A stretch of DNA of 56,073 nucleotides from CAYSDH01 sp964429805 (GCA_964429805.1 CAYSDH010000014.1:1-56073), one strand, 5' to 3'. Numbered from the stretch's first letter, positions 15,679 to 24,956 are shown. Translations and numbers: made by a program. Notes: a model not told the origin generated them from the letters alone.

Positions 15679-16187
15679 TTTACTGCGAGGGCTGATTTAC
15701 TGTCAGGGCGCTGATTGACAAGATTTCTCCGCTCACTGCGTTCGGTCGAAGGCGCACGAAGAGATCTGGTTGTTATAACCGAAGACACAAAAAATCCTGC
15801 ACAGCCAAAAGAGTTTGTGCAAACTCAAAAAAATACGAATGAAGCTACCGTGCAAGGTCAGTAATCCGCTGGTATGATTGCTCAAGTCTCCGAAGAGTGC
15901 GGCCCGCCTTCCCAAACAACGAGGTGACTCCAATTTGATAACTGTTAGTTTACCAAACCGTAATGTCTGTGCAGGAATATCTTAAGTGAAGAACGTGTCT
16001 TGAGTGAATCTACTATTTAATTTGATACGATGCGAATTGCTTAAAATATTTTGACCTAATTCTCACGATTCAGTACCCAACAAAAAGTGACTTACGTTCA
16101 AAACTCTGTTGATATTGAAAACACTTTGACAAGTATGTCTTTTGGAGCTAACGTAATTTTGAATCACAAACAAAAAAGGGCACACCT
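15679..16187. other. 509-nt intergenic region with possible structured element
   Basis: No convincing gene. 15733-15960 stands out. It contains a perfect 7-bp inverted repeat (GAGTTTG TG CAAACTC at 15811-15826) and, read on the minus strand, CTC-TTCG-GAG, a UUCG tetraloop hairpin. A 66-residue minus-strand frame across it is odd in composition (rich in Cys, Trp, Phe and Leu) and is more likely a by-product of RNA or repeat sequence than a protein. The rest, up to the ATG at 16188, is AT-rich and probably holds the promoter of the next gene. Confidence 0.4.
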
Positions 16188-16733
16188 ATGTTTTCAGCAC
16201 TGCTAGGGAAGAAGAGATTGACAGAAGAGAAGCTATGTAATGTCTTAGTGAATCACACGTTTGAGGCATTTGATGCAATTTACCCAGAGGTGAGAGACTA
16301 CATCTCTGACTGCCCTTACTTTGAGAACGGACCTGATTTTGCAGAGCGTGGTGATGACCACTTTCTTTTAGCAGTCATCACGTGCAATGTGTCTCGTCTC
16401 TCTAAAGGTTTTGATGCAGGTCAGGATAAGAGAATCGCTATGAAGATTATCAACTCTTTTGCGATGAGCTTAGACATAGACAGTAATGATTTAGCAAAGG
16501 AAATTCAAGCCTGTAAGTCTTTGATGAAGAGACTGAATCTACCTTCCAAAAACATCGTCTACGCGCTACCGAGAGCAATCTTTCATTACTATCATCTCAA
16601 TGATTTTCAGGAGCCATACTTCAGAGGTATGAAGGTGCCTAACCCATTGTTCTTGAAGGAGATGAACAACATCGTAGAGCCACTAGTATGGGATCTCGAT
16701 TACTTGAGAGCAGAGTTCAAACTGGTCTCTTAA
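16188..16733 (+). CDS. Hypothetical protein (181 aa)
   Basis: A soluble, helix-rich protein beginning MFSALLGKKRLTEEKL. It has no signal peptide, repeats or metal motif, and I do not recognise the family. The long AT-rich 5' region and isolated position suggest its own promoter. It ends 15 nt from the convergent lhgO gene. Coding is well supported by the ATG start and an even residue distribution over the full length. Confidence 0.7.
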   Translation: MFSALLGKKRLTEEKLCNVLVNHTFEAFDAIYPEVRDYISDCPYFENGPDFAERGDDHFLLAVITCNVSRLSKGFDAGQDKRIAMKIINSFAMSLDIDSNDLAKEIQACKSLMKRLNLPSKNIVYALPRAIFHYYHLNDFQEPYFRGMKVPNPLFLKEMNNIVEPLVWDLDYLRAEFKLVS

Positions 16734-16748
16734 AACTGAATATTCTAC

Positions 16749-17972
16749 TTAACTATTCTGAAGCATAAACTGCTCTGTAGCCATGTCGGCTATTTGAGCG
16801 CCAATGGCCAGACAGGCTGTTGCCGCTGGTGATGGTGCGTTAAGTACATGTATACTGTTTTCAGAATGCTCTATCCTGAAGTCGTCTCTTGTGTCTCCAT
16901 TTTGACTGAGAAGCATCGCCCTTACTCCTGCCCTACCCGGTTTGATATCATCCATATCAAGTGATGGTATCATTCGCTGAAGAGTCTTCAAAAACAACTT
17001 TTTACTAAATGCCCTGCGGTACTCATTGATACCAAATGAGATATTATTTAAGAAGAGACTCCACGTTCCGCCATAGGTCAGTGCATCAACAGTATCAGTC
17101 AGGTTAAAGTCAGTCTTGCCATAGCCTTCGCGCTTAAACGTGAACACCGCATTCGGACCACACTCTATTTCGCCATTAGTCATGCGCGTGAAATGCACAC
17201 CCAAGAATGGAAAGTCTGGATTAGGCACAGGGTAAATGAGATGCTTCACTTTATGATGCCCTTTCTCCGTCAGCTCGTAGTAATCACCTCTAAATCCGAC
17301 TACTTTTTCTTTGATGGCTACACCATCTTTCTTGGCCAAACGGTCTGCTTGCAATCCACCACAGAATATTAAGTGCTTGGCTTTATACTTGTCCTTAGAT
17401 GTGACGATTAGCGTTCCGTCTGCCGACCTTTGAAACTCTTTAGCTTCTTCACCAGTGTTGACCCGCGACTGCTCATTGATACCGAGTGCTATCTCGGCCA
17501 TTTTCTCTGTCATGCCCACATAGTCTACAATACCTGTGCAGGGCACGAGTATTCCGCCTATGGCTTCGACAAATGGCTCGACTTCTTTAATCTGATTTGA
17601 GTCTATTTTTTCAATTCCCTCAATCTCATTCTTGAGCCCGGTCTGAAAAATCTTCTCCATGTGCGGCAGCTCCTTCGCGTCTGTCGCTACGACCACTTTA
17701 CCACACACATCATGCGCGACATTATGCTCCGTACAAAACTTGACTAGTTCTCTTCGGCCATTGACACAATTTACTGCCTTGAGTGAGCCCGGTTTGTAAT
17801 AGAGCCCTGAGTGAATGACTCCAGAATTATGGCCGGTCTGATGAGCGGCTAAACTATCTTCTTTTTCAAGAAGTAAAATTCGCTTACCTGGATATCGAGA
17901 TTGTAGTTTGAAAAGGGTCGCTGCCCCTATAATACCGCCACCAATGATGGCCAAATCAAATTCTTGATGCAT
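16749..17972 (-). CDS. lhgO: L-2-hydroxyglutarate oxidase LhgO
   Basis: 407 residues. An FAD-dependent oxidase of the DAO superfamily that oxidises L-2-hydroxyglutarate to 2-oxoglutarate, passing electrons to oxygen or the quinone pool. The Rossmann motif AIIGGGIIGAATL is at residues 9-21, followed by the LhgO signature HQTGHNSGVIHSGLYYKPGS, a substrate-domain FRGDYYEL and the C-terminal GRAGVRAMLL. The last positions (SPAATACLAIG) complete FAD binding. Length is typical (about 400). A TACCTTTG lies 17 nt before the start, overlapping the end of the upstream transporter gene, so it can be transcribed independently. Confidence 0.93.
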   Translation of the reverse strand: MHQEFDLAIIGGGIIGAATLFKLQSRYPGKRILLLEKEDSLAAHQTGHNSGVIHSGLYYKPGSLKAVNCVNGRRELVKFCTEHNVAHDVCGKVVVATDAKELPHMEKIFQTGLKNEIEGIEKIDSNQIKEVEPFVEAIGGILVPCTGIVDYVGMTEKMAEIALGINEQSRVNTGEEAKEFQRSADGTLIVTSKDKYKAKHLIFCGGLQADRLAKKDGVAIKEKVVGFRGDYYELTEKGHHKVKHLIYPVPNPDFPFLGVHFTRMTNGEIECGPNAVFTFKREGYGKTDFNLTDTVDALTYGGTWSLFLNNISFGINEYRRAFSKKLFLKTLQRMIPSLDMDDIKPGRAGVRAMLLSQNGDTRDDFRIEHSENSIHVLNAPSPAATACLAIGAQIADMATEQFMLQNS

Positions 17973-17989
17973 AGCAGTTTCTTACACGC

Positions 17990-17997
17990 CAAAGGTA
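17990..17997 (-). promoter_or_regulatory. -7 promoter element (TACCTTTG)
   Basis: Exact TAnnTTTG on the minus strand between the transporter stop and the lhgO ATG. No clear -33 element. Confidence 0.45.
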
Positions 17998-18001
17998 ACG
18001 A

Positions 18002-19333
18002 TTAGGCCGTGCTTCGCTCCGTTTTTGGAACTGTAAGTAGCACGATTAATCCTATGACAAATGAACAACCGATGACCAATATGGAATTTCTAATGTCGCC
18101 AGTGAGAGTAAGTATGTACCCGAAACCAAACGTCCCAAGCACTGTACCTAAGTAGTAACACATGTTGTAAAAGCTGAAGTACGAGGCGTGATCGTCAGTA
18201 TCAGGCAAGAACTTGGCGTATGTAGATCTAGAGAGCGCCTGCACCCCACCCATGACCATACCCACACCGCAGGCAAGCATATAAAAAGAATGTTCGAACT
18301 CGACTTTGTAAGCAAAGGCAACGATTACCACCCAAGCGATAACGGCAATAGTCAAGGCTCTCAAGTTGCCCATCTTCTCACTAAGCTTTGAGAACAAGAA
18401 CGCTCCGACAATACCAACTAACTGGATAAGTAGAATTGTAATAATCAGATTTTCTGTTTCAAAAGCCGACACGTTGCCAAACTCATCGACTGACTTAATC
18501 TCTTTTGCAGCAAAGCTTGCCGCCATGTACATAGTGGTCTGCACTCCAGTGTTATAGATGAAAAAGGCAATCAGGTATCGCTTTAGCCTGACTGTCTTTC
18601 GCAGCTCCTGCCAGACCTTGGCAATTTCTTTATATCCATTGCTGAGAATCTGACCGTTTAGTTTGCCTCTGCGGTCACCGTTAGGTAGTCTTCTAAATGT
18701 ATACTGCGCAAACAACGCCCACCATATACCGACACTTAAAAAAGAAATCTTGGCCGCATCAACTTTATCTATACCATAGAAATCTGGGAACATAATCATA
18801 GTCAGATTCCAGACTAGTAAAATCACACTACCTACATAACCAAGCGCGTATCCAGTGGCACTTATTCTATCGTGATCTTCTGGCTCAGCTATTTCTGGCA
18901 GGTAGGCATTGTAGAAGATGTTACCTCCACTCCAACCAATACAGGCCAGTGTGATGCCTACCAGTCCAACCCATACATTGGCCGAGTCAAAAAAGTAAAG
19001 TGTCGCACAGGCAATGGAACCGAGGTAACAAAAGAACTGCATGAAGCGTTTTTTGGAATCGGAATAATCTGCGATACCAGAGAGCAATGGTGCGATTAAA
19101 GCAACGACTAAAAAACCCGCTGCGATGGCATAACTGTATAAAGTCGTATTGACAATACCGTACTTGTCAAGCACGATGTCAGAAATGACTTCTCCAGCAT
19201 CATTTTTTGTCGAAGTCTGCTGCTCGTAAAAGGCTGGAAAAATGGCGGAAGTAATGGTCAACGAATAGGCACTATTAGCCCAATCATACATGGTCCACGC
19301 TCGAATAACCTTCTTATCCCCTTTTTTAATCAC
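18002..19333 (-). CDS. MFS transporter, UMF1/Atg22-like family
   Basis: 443 residues with about 12 membrane segments, GTG start. The N-terminus VIRAWTMYDWANSAYSLTITSAIFPAFY is the clearest signature of the UMF1 (unknown major facilitator) family, related to yeast vacuolar amino-acid effluxer Atg22. Other matches are LLSGIADYSDSKKRFM after TM2-3, GGNIFYNAYLPEIA, and GGVQALSRSTYAKFLPD in the second half, the MFS-type loops. Substrate unknown, possibly amino acids or sugars by family analogy. Located directly upstream of lhgO on the same strand. Confidence 0.88.
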   Translation of the reverse strand: MIKKGDKKVIRAWTMYDWANSAYSLTITSAIFPAFYEQQTSTKNDAGEVISDIVLDKYGIVNTTLYSYAIAAGFLVVALIAPLLSGIADYSDSKKRFMQFFCYLGSIACATLYFFDSANVWVGLVGITLACIGWSGGNIFYNAYLPEIAEPEDHDRISATGYALGYVGSVILLVWNLTMIMFPDFYGIDKVDAAKISFLSVGIWWALFAQYTFRRLPNGDRRGKLNGQILSNGYKEIAKVWQELRKTVRLKRYLIAFFIYNTGVQTTMYMAASFAAKEIKSVDEFGNVSAFETENLIITILLIQLVGIVGAFLFSKLSEKMGNLRALTIAVIAWVVIVAFAYKVEFEHSFYMLACGVGMVMGGVQALSRSTYAKFLPDTDDHASYFSFYNMCYYLGTVLGTFGFGYILTLTGDIRNSILVIGCSFVIGLIVLLTVPKTERSTA

Positions 19334-19393
19334 GAGGCAAGTTAATTATATAGTCCTGAAGGAAAATTGAAGCGGCAATTAGGTTTTCACAGT

Positions 19394-20485
19394 TTATCTA
19401 CCGTCATAGTCTTGATACTCTTTTTCGAGTACCATAAACTCTACCCTTCTGTTCTGTTTTCGCCCTTGTGAGTCTACGTTTGAGGCCACTGGCTTACTAC
19501 TGCCGTAATACTCTACGCTGAGTCTGCGCTTGTCAATACCGCGCTCGTTTAAGTAACTGATTACCTGCTGCGCTCTTCGTTCAGATAGCTCAACATTATA
19601 ACCGTCTCTTCCCACTTTGTCTGTGTGTCCCATCACTTCGAGGTACAAAAAGTCATTGTTTCGCATCAAGCCAACCACCTCATTGAGCTGTTCGCGAGCC
19701 GTTCCGTCCAGAATGTCTTCATCAAACGCAAAGAGTATGTTATCTATGGTGACCTTCTCACCTCGGGGCACTTTCCACTTTAGGCTATCTTTCATTTCTT
19801 CTGCGATGAGCGGAATGGTACAATTACATTCCTCAATCTCTGAAATAGGAAGCACTGAAAGTTGGTCTATGTAGTAATAGCTATAGATCCAAGGCGCCTC
19901 GTCCTCATCTCTTTTGACATTTCTCTTTTTAATGGTGTTGTCACGGTCAGACTTGAAGTTGCCGAGAGTGATATACTGCTCCCCACCGTCAGCCTCATAT
20001 ATGTCAGAGAGCAGTATCCAGTCTGACGGGTTGTCTAGCACATTCTTCAGCGGATTAGTCACATGAGTAGCTCTAGGAATATATGTCTGACCAGGATTTT
20101 TTATCAAACTCTTGGTAAAGACTGCGCCCATGCCATCAACTATAAACTCGCTTTTGTCAGCCAGTGAGATGTAAAAGGAGACACAGTATTTCTGACCAGC
20201 GCCTAACTTCTTGTCTAATTTGGCCTGCATATACTCTCTGTAATTTCGGGTAGAAGGAGCAAAAGCCACTAAGCCCAAGTATCCTTCACCATCCTTTGCT
20301 TCTTGCGTGCCAAAAGCATTGTCTGGTATCCCCATCACTTTGCTGCAGACGTTAAAATAATCAGCTGTGCCCTTTGAGGCTTGCTTCCAGTCGGTTACAA
20401 TCTCTAAGGTGCCTTGATTAAAATTTGACGGGCAGTAACTGTGCTCTTCAAAACTAGGGTTAGGTGCCAAATTTTGGCCCATCAC
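19394..20485 (-). CDS. OmpA family protein, paralogue 1 of a tandem pair
   Basis: 363 residues from a GTG at 20485, but the true start is probably further upstream. The in-frame codons before it read LILLFIAVTIPVMGQN, a signal peptide core, with no ATG, GTG or TTG at its head. A CTG at 20554 (MPFEYTFKWQ..) or a TTG at 20547 reached by a 1-nt T-run indel could serve. The mature protein starts LAPNPSFEEHSYCP, a beta-sandwich-like domain of about 210 residues, then a Cys-rich hinge (EECNC), and a C-terminal OmpA domain with ILFAFDEDIL, VMGHTDKVGRDGYN and LSERRAQQV. It should bind peptidoglycan. Same architecture as the next gene upstream. Confidence 0.85.
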   Translation of the reverse strand: MMGQNLAPNPSFEEHSYCPSNFNQGTLEIVTDWKQASKGTADYFNVCSKVMGIPDNAFGTQEAKDGEGYLGLVAFAPSTRNYREYMQAKLDKKLGAGQKYCVSFYISLADKSEFIVDGMGAVFTKSLIKNPGQTYIPRATHVTNPLKNVLDNPSDWILLSDIYEADGGEQYITLGNFKSDRDNTIKKRNVKRDEDEAPWIYSYYYIDQLSVLPISEIEECNCTIPLIAEEMKDSLKWKVPRGEKVTIDNILFAFDEDILDGTAREQLNEVVGLMRNNDFLYLEVMGHTDKVGRDGYNVELSERRAQQVISYLNERGIDKRRLSVEYYGSSKPVASNVDSQGRKQNRRVEFMVLEKEYQDYDGR

Positions 20486-20516
20486 AGGAATAGTAACCGC
20501 TATAAAAAGCAGAATT

Positions 20517-20558
20517 AAAAAAGTCTGCCACTTGAATGTGTATTCAAATGGCAGACTT
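20517..20558 (-). terminator. Rho-independent terminator between OmpA paralogues
   Basis: 17-bp inverted repeat (20521-20537 with 20542-20558; one G-U pair in the minus-strand RNA), 4-nt loop, followed on the minus strand by six T. It ends the upstream paralogue (20584-21750) and overlaps the region where the downstream paralogue should begin its signal peptide. Confidence 0.85.
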
Positions 20559-20583
20559 ACTAGTATGTTGTTATGAGGCTGAA

Positions 20584-21750
20584 TTAGTCTAACTCTATCA
20601 CAAATTGAACTCTTCTGTTCTTGGCCATTGACAGTGGCGTCTTCATGCTTGTCGCTGGTTCAGAATCTTCGTGAGACCTAATAGAAAGGCGTGAGGCATC
20701 TACGCCTTTTTCTACCAAGTATTTTTTCACCATCTCAGCCCTCATTTTAGAATAGTCTCTAAACCTGTCGAGCGTTTTGCTCTTTTTAACTTCATTTTCA
20801 TCCATGTGACCGTGTATAGTCAGAGACAATTTAGTCTTGGTAGTCATCAAGGTTGCTAACTTATCAAGTGTGTTCTTAGTCGCTTGGACTAATGCTTCTT
20901 CATTCTCATAGAAGTATACTGTGCTTGAGGCAACGATATCTGCACTTGACGCATTATCAGCAAGTCCTGCCGCACTGCTATAGATAATTTTTGGTCCTTC
21001 GTTGGCTGACTCTTCCTTACAAGTACAGTCAGACTCTCTAGACACGGGCACCATTCTGATGTTGTCTATATAATAGTAACCAATGGACATCTGCTCTTGT
21101 GTAATGTCTGAGGGCTTTCTCACCTTTTCAGTAACAATGGCACTAGCGCTAGCAAAATTTCCGATGGTGATGAACTTCTCATCTCCTTTACCTGTGTATG
21201 TCATACAGAGGTTTTGCCATCCTTCCATTTTTGATTGCGGTCTATTCAGACGCGGGTACACTGCATCTTTAATCAGAACGTCTTTGTCTTCGTATGATTC
21301 CTTTTTAGAAAAGTAGAACCCGAGATTGTTAGTGGCGTATTTCGCCACATCAGCCAGACTGATGCTGTATGAGATACAGTACTTCTGGTCTTTCTTCAAC
21401 GTCTCTTTGAGCTTTGATGTGAGGTACTCTCGTCCGTCTTTAGAGACCACATTATGCACTAAAAAGCCCGCATAGTTGCTCCCCTCTCTCGGATTACACA
21501 TACCCATTTCATTTTTGGGCACCCCGTTAATTTCCGTTTCGCTGTACGTGGAGAATAAATCTGCCTTTTCTTCATTGGCCGTGGTCCAGCCAACTGCATA
21601 TGGAAGCTGACCCAGCTTCTTTAACTTACCGGTAGTTTCTTCAAAGCTCCCGTTTTCAATCACGTTTGGATCTTTCTCTTCGTCTTGTGCTACTAATAGC
21701 CCTGCCATCAAGACCATCATGCATAAAAGTGTAATTCTAATTTTCATCAT
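20584..21750 (-). CDS. OmpA family protein, paralogue 2 of a tandem pair
   Basis: 388 residues from the ATG at 21750, chosen because it gives a clean signal peptide (MMKIRITLLCMMVLMAGLLVA, cleaved before QDEE). The N-terminal region NVIENGSFEET.. YAVGWTTANEEKADLFS parallels LAPNPSFEE.. VTDWKQASKGTADYFN of the neighbouring paralogue. Both contain a YYIDN/YYIDQ stretch and a DCTC/ECNC hinge. The C-terminal domain is OmpA-like but diverged: IHGHMDENEVKKS replaces the usual GHTD, and the tail retains MAKNRRVQF. It probably sits in the outer membrane or periplasm and may bind peptidoglycan weakly. Confidence 0.85.
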   Translation of the reverse strand: MMKIRITLLCMMVLMAGLLVAQDEEKDPNVIENGSFEETTGKLKKLGQLPYAVGWTTANEEKADLFSTYSETEINGVPKNEMGMCNPREGSNYAGFLVHNVVSKDGREYLTSKLKETLKKDQKYCISYSISLADVAKYATNNLGFYFSKKESYEDKDVLIKDAVYPRLNRPQSKMEGWQNLCMTYTGKGDEKFITIGNFASASAIVTEKVRKPSDITQEQMSIGYYYIDNIRMVPVSRESDCTCKEESANEGPKIIYSSAAGLADNASSADIVASSTVYFYENEEALVQATKNTLDKLATLMTTKTKLSLTIHGHMDENEVKKSKTLDRFRDYSKMRAEMVKKYLVEKGVDASRLSIRSHEDSEPATSMKTPLSMAKNRRVQFVIELD

Positions 21751-21834
21751 TTTTTCAATTACTAAGTGCAATATCGGAGTTTTTCCGCTCCTCACCTCCG
21801 AGGAATTACAATTACCATGCCTCGATTAAAAACA

Positions 21835-21867
21835 AAAGGCCCTTCAGCGATGCTGAAGGGCCTTTTT
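21835..21867 (-). terminator. Bidirectional terminator hairpin
   Basis: A 14-bp perfect stem (AAAGGCCCTTCAGC with GCTGAAGGGCCTTT), loop GAT, flanked by T-rich DNA on both strands. It lies just after the beta-barrel gene stop on the minus strand. Confidence 0.9.
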
Positions 21868-21891
21868 CAAAAAATCTTTGGATGGCTATTC

Positions 21892-22479
21892 TTAGAATGC
21901 GTATCCAATTGAGAAAGCAGAACGAAGATTAATTCCGTCTCTTGCTGCTCCAAACTCAATAGTGAAGTCATCGTCATCGTTATCATCCTCAGTATCGAAA
22001 GAAGCTGACTGGTAACCTACTCCGAGGTTTAAGTCAATAACGAAATTCTCATTTCCTCCTAGAAGCCACTGACGACCAAATAGAATACCAGCACCAATGT
22101 TGGTGATATTCGTTGTAGTAGTCACATCATCTCCAGTTCCACCGAAGATATCTCCAAAAGTCAACTCCTGCTTCACGCTGTTGTAGTTAGCATAACCACC
22201 TGCGTACCATCCACGCATTGCCTCATCAAAGTACATTCTGTACTCTGGGCTTACGCTGAATCCTGAATACTTGTACTCAGTTCCACCAAGATTCAATGAT
22301 CTTGAAAGAATACCAACGTTCAACTGAACGGAGCTAGACTCATTAAGAGCGTGCTCAAATCCTATTCCTAAATTTCCAAATAAAGCTCCAAGCGGATTAA
22401 GCTTGATAGCGTTAGACTGTGCGTTCATTTGAGTAATACCGAACAAACAAACGGCTGCAATAACTAGTACCTTTTTCAT
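21892..22479 (-). CDS. Outer-membrane beta-barrel protein
   Basis: 195 residues. Signal peptide MKKVLVIAAVCLFGITQMNA, cleaved before QSNA, then alternating strands typical of a small outer-membrane barrel (GIGFEHALNESSSVQLNVGIL, FSVSPEYRMYF, GAGILFGRQWLLG) and a terminal aromatic strand SAFSIGYAF, the BAM recognition pattern. An acidic loop (EDDNDDDD) could bind cations. Similar proteins are annotated as DUF3575-like or generic porin-family proteins. A TATATTTG element lies 33 nt upstream and a strong terminator follows, so it is probably monocistronic. Confidence 0.82.
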   Translation of the reverse strand: MKKVLVIAAVCLFGITQMNAQSNAIKLNPLGALFGNLGIGFEHALNESSSVQLNVGILSRSLNLGGTEYKYSGFSVSPEYRMYFDEAMRGWYAGGYANYNSVKQELTFGDIFGGTGDDVTTTTNITNIGAGILFGRQWLLGGNENFVIDLNLGVGYQSASFDTEDDNDDDDFTIEFGAARDGINLRSAFSIGYAF

Positions 22480-22512
22480 GTGTAATTAGATTAAATTGGT
22501 TCTAAACGGGGG

Positions 22513-22520
22513 CAAATATA
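22513..22520 (-). promoter_or_regulatory. -7 promoter element (TATATTTG)
   Basis: Exact TAnnTTTG match on the minus strand, 33 nt before the beta-barrel start codon. Confidence 0.45.
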
Positions 22521-22609
22521 CTGTCAAATAGGTTTGATAAATGTTAATCACAACAATAATTGTTAATAACCTTCACTTAAAAGTAGCTAAACAACTGCCC
22601 TTCAGAATC

Positions 22610-24865
22610 TTATGCCTGAAGATGATTCAATGCCGAACCGGCCTTAAACCACTCTATTTGCTGTGAATTGTAGGTATGATTCGTCATAATCGTGTCAGAA
22701 CTACCGTCAGCATGCAATACCTCAAGGGTCAATTGCTTGCCTGGGGCAAAATCTTTAAGGTCTGACAAGTTGAACGTATCGTCCTCCTGTATCAGGTCGT
22801 AATCTGACTCATTGGCAAACGTGATACCGAGCATCCCCTGTTTCTTTAGGTTTGTCTCGTGAATACGTGCAAATGACTTCACAAGCACTACGCGCATACC
22901 AAGTTGTCTTGGCTGCATGGCCGCATGCTCTCTACTTGACCCTTCGCCATAGTTATGATCTCCCACCACTATCGTTGGCACGCCAGCGGCTTTGTACGCT
23001 CGCTGTACAGTAGGTACTTCACCATACTCACCAGACAGCTGGTTTTTCACTTTGTTTGGCTCACCGTTAAATGCGTTAATGGCACCAGTCAGCGTGTTAT
23101 TCGCAATATTGTCAAGGTGACCTCTAAACCTCAACCATGGTCCTGCCATAGAAATATGGTCTGTAGTACACTTCCCTTGAGCTTTGATAATCAGCTTGAT
23201 GCCTTCTAGATTTTGACCATCCCATGGCTCGAATGGGGTGAGCAGCTGAATTCTTTCAGAGTCTGGATTCACAACTACCTCAATTCCTGAGCCATCAGCA
23301 GCAGGTGCTTTGTAGCCAGCATCTTTAACATCAAATCCGTTTGGCGGCAGCTCCTCTCCTGATGGTTCGTCTAGCATCACTTCCTCACCAGCCTCATTGA
23401 CTAGCTTGTCTCTTCGTGGATCAAAATCCAAAGTGCCTGCTATGGCGATGGCCGTAACTAGTGCTGGAGAACCTACAAAGGCATGTGTGTTCGGATTACC
23501 GTCTGCTCTTTTAGAGAAATTTCTATTGAAGCTGTGTACAATGGTGTTTTTCTCCTTCTGCTCTGCACCTTCACGCGCCCACTGACCAATACATGGTCCA
23601 CAGGCATTGGCAAATACGCTGGCTCCCATCTCTTCAAATATGTCTAAGTATCCATCTCGCTCTGTGGTGTATCTCACCATTTCAGAACCTGGAGTTACTG
23701 TAAACTGAGCCTTTGGCTTCAAATTTTTGGCTTTTACCTGCGCGGCAATAGATGACGCACGTGCAATGTCTTCGTAGCTTGAGTTGGTACATGAACCGAT
23801 AAGACCGTACTCCACTTTCGTTGGCCAGTCGTTTTCTCTCGCTCTGTCACCTAGCTTGTTAATAGGTGTATATATGTCTGGGCTGAATGGTCCGTTAAGC
23901 GAAGGCTCCAGTTCATCCAAGTTTATTTCAATAACCTGATCAAAATACTTCTCTGGATCTGCATATACTTCAGGATCACCAGTCAAGTGCTCTGCAATCG
24001 CATCAGCTGCATCAGCAACATCTGCACGGTCTGTGGACCTGAGATATCTTCCCATCGACTCGTCATAACCAAAGGTTGATGTTGTAGCCCCAATCTCTGC
24101 CCCCATATTAGATATCGTCCCTTTTCCAGTACAACTCATGGCTGTGGCTCCTGGACCGAAATATTCTACGATGGCACCAGTACCTCCTTTGGCAGTAAGT
24201 ATTCCGGCTACCTTTAGGATAACGTCTTTACTCGCAGTCCATCCGCTAAGACGACCTGTTAGCTTAACACCAATAAGTTTTGGAAACTTGAGCTCCCATG
24301 GCATACCAGCCATTACATCTACAGCATCTGCTCCACCTACACCGATAGCGACCATTCCTAGTCCACCACCGTTCACAGTATGCGAATCAGTACCGATTAC
24401 CATTCCACCTGGGAAGGCATAATTCTCTAGAAAAACCTGGTGGATAATACCTGCACCTGGCTTCCAAAAGCCTACTCCGTATTTATCAGAAACGGTCTCT
24501 AAGAAGTTGTAGACCTCGTTATTTTTATTGAGTGCTTCCTGCATGTCGCTGGTCGCATTAACTCTGGCCTGAATAAGGTGATCAGCGTGAACCGTTGACG
24601 GTACCGCAACTTTGTCTTTACCAGCCATCATAAACTGTAATAGCGCCATCTGGGCCGTAGCATCTTGCATACAGACTCTGTCTGGTGCGAACTCGACATA
24701 CGTCTTGCCCCTTTCATAAGCGGTATCTGCCGCTCCTTGCCAAAGGTGACCATAAAGAATTTTCTCTGAGAGAGTAAGCGGTTTATTTACAACTTTACGT
24801 GCTGCTGCGATGCGCTCAGGGAAACGCTGATACACAGCTTTTATCATGTCGATGTCGAATGCCAT
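22610..24865 (-). CDS. acn: Aconitate hydratase (mitochondrial-type aconitase)
   Basis: 751 residues. Converts citrate to isocitrate in the TCA cycle in the cytosol. The three [4Fe-4S] ligands are visible: Cys359 in LIGSCTNSSYED, and Cys422 and Cys425 in NACGPCIGQW. Numbering is close to that of mitochondrial aconitase, and the NRNFSKRADGNPNTHAFVGSP and YGEGSSREHAAMQPRQLG motifs of domains 3 and 4 are intact. This two-part layout is distinct from AcnB. The gene stands alone on the minus strand, divergent from the permease gene. Confidence 0.96.
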   Translation of the reverse strand: MAFDIDMIKAVYQRFPERIAAARKVVNKPLTLSEKILYGHLWQGAADTAYERGKTYVEFAPDRVCMQDATAQMALLQFMMAGKDKVAVPSTVHADHLIQARVNATSDMQEALNKNNEVYNFLETVSDKYGVGFWKPGAGIIHQVFLENYAFPGGMVIGTDSHTVNGGGLGMVAIGVGGADAVDVMAGMPWELKFPKLIGVKLTGRLSGWTASKDVILKVAGILTAKGGTGAIVEYFGPGATAMSCTGKGTISNMGAEIGATTSTFGYDESMGRYLRSTDRADVADAADAIAEHLTGDPEVYADPEKYFDQVIEINLDELEPSLNGPFSPDIYTPINKLGDRARENDWPTKVEYGLIGSCTNSSYEDIARASSIAAQVKAKNLKPKAQFTVTPGSEMVRYTTERDGYLDIFEEMGASVFANACGPCIGQWAREGAEQKEKNTIVHSFNRNFSKRADGNPNTHAFVGSPALVTAIAIAGTLDFDPRRDKLVNEAGEEVMLDEPSGEELPPNGFDVKDAGYKAPAADGSGIEVVVNPDSERIQLLTPFEPWDGQNLEGIKLIIKAQGKCTTDHISMAGPWLRFRGHLDNIANNTLTGAINAFNGEPNKVKNQLSGEYGEVPTVQRAYKAAGVPTIVVGDHNYGEGSSREHAAMQPRQLGMRVVLVKSFARIHETNLKKQGMLGITFANESDYDLIQEDDTFNLSDLKDFAPGKQLTLEVLHADGSSDTIMTNHTYNSQQIEWFKAGSALNHLQA

Positions 24866-24956
24866 TCAGGTAGTATTTTTATTGAATTATCTGCGGACAG
24901 CGAATATAATTAAAAGGCCTTGAAAGGCCCATTAACAGAACGAAGATTGATTAACA

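Noticed and set aside
15733..15933. 66-residue minus-strand frame
   Set aside because: Composition (many Cys, Trp, Phe and Leu) and overlap with hairpins suggest it is not a protein. Reported as a possible structured element instead.
22598..22622. 6-bp inverted repeat at the end of aconitase (CTTCAG..CTGAAG)
   Set aside because: Short stem with a 10-nt loop and no T run, so not a credible terminator.
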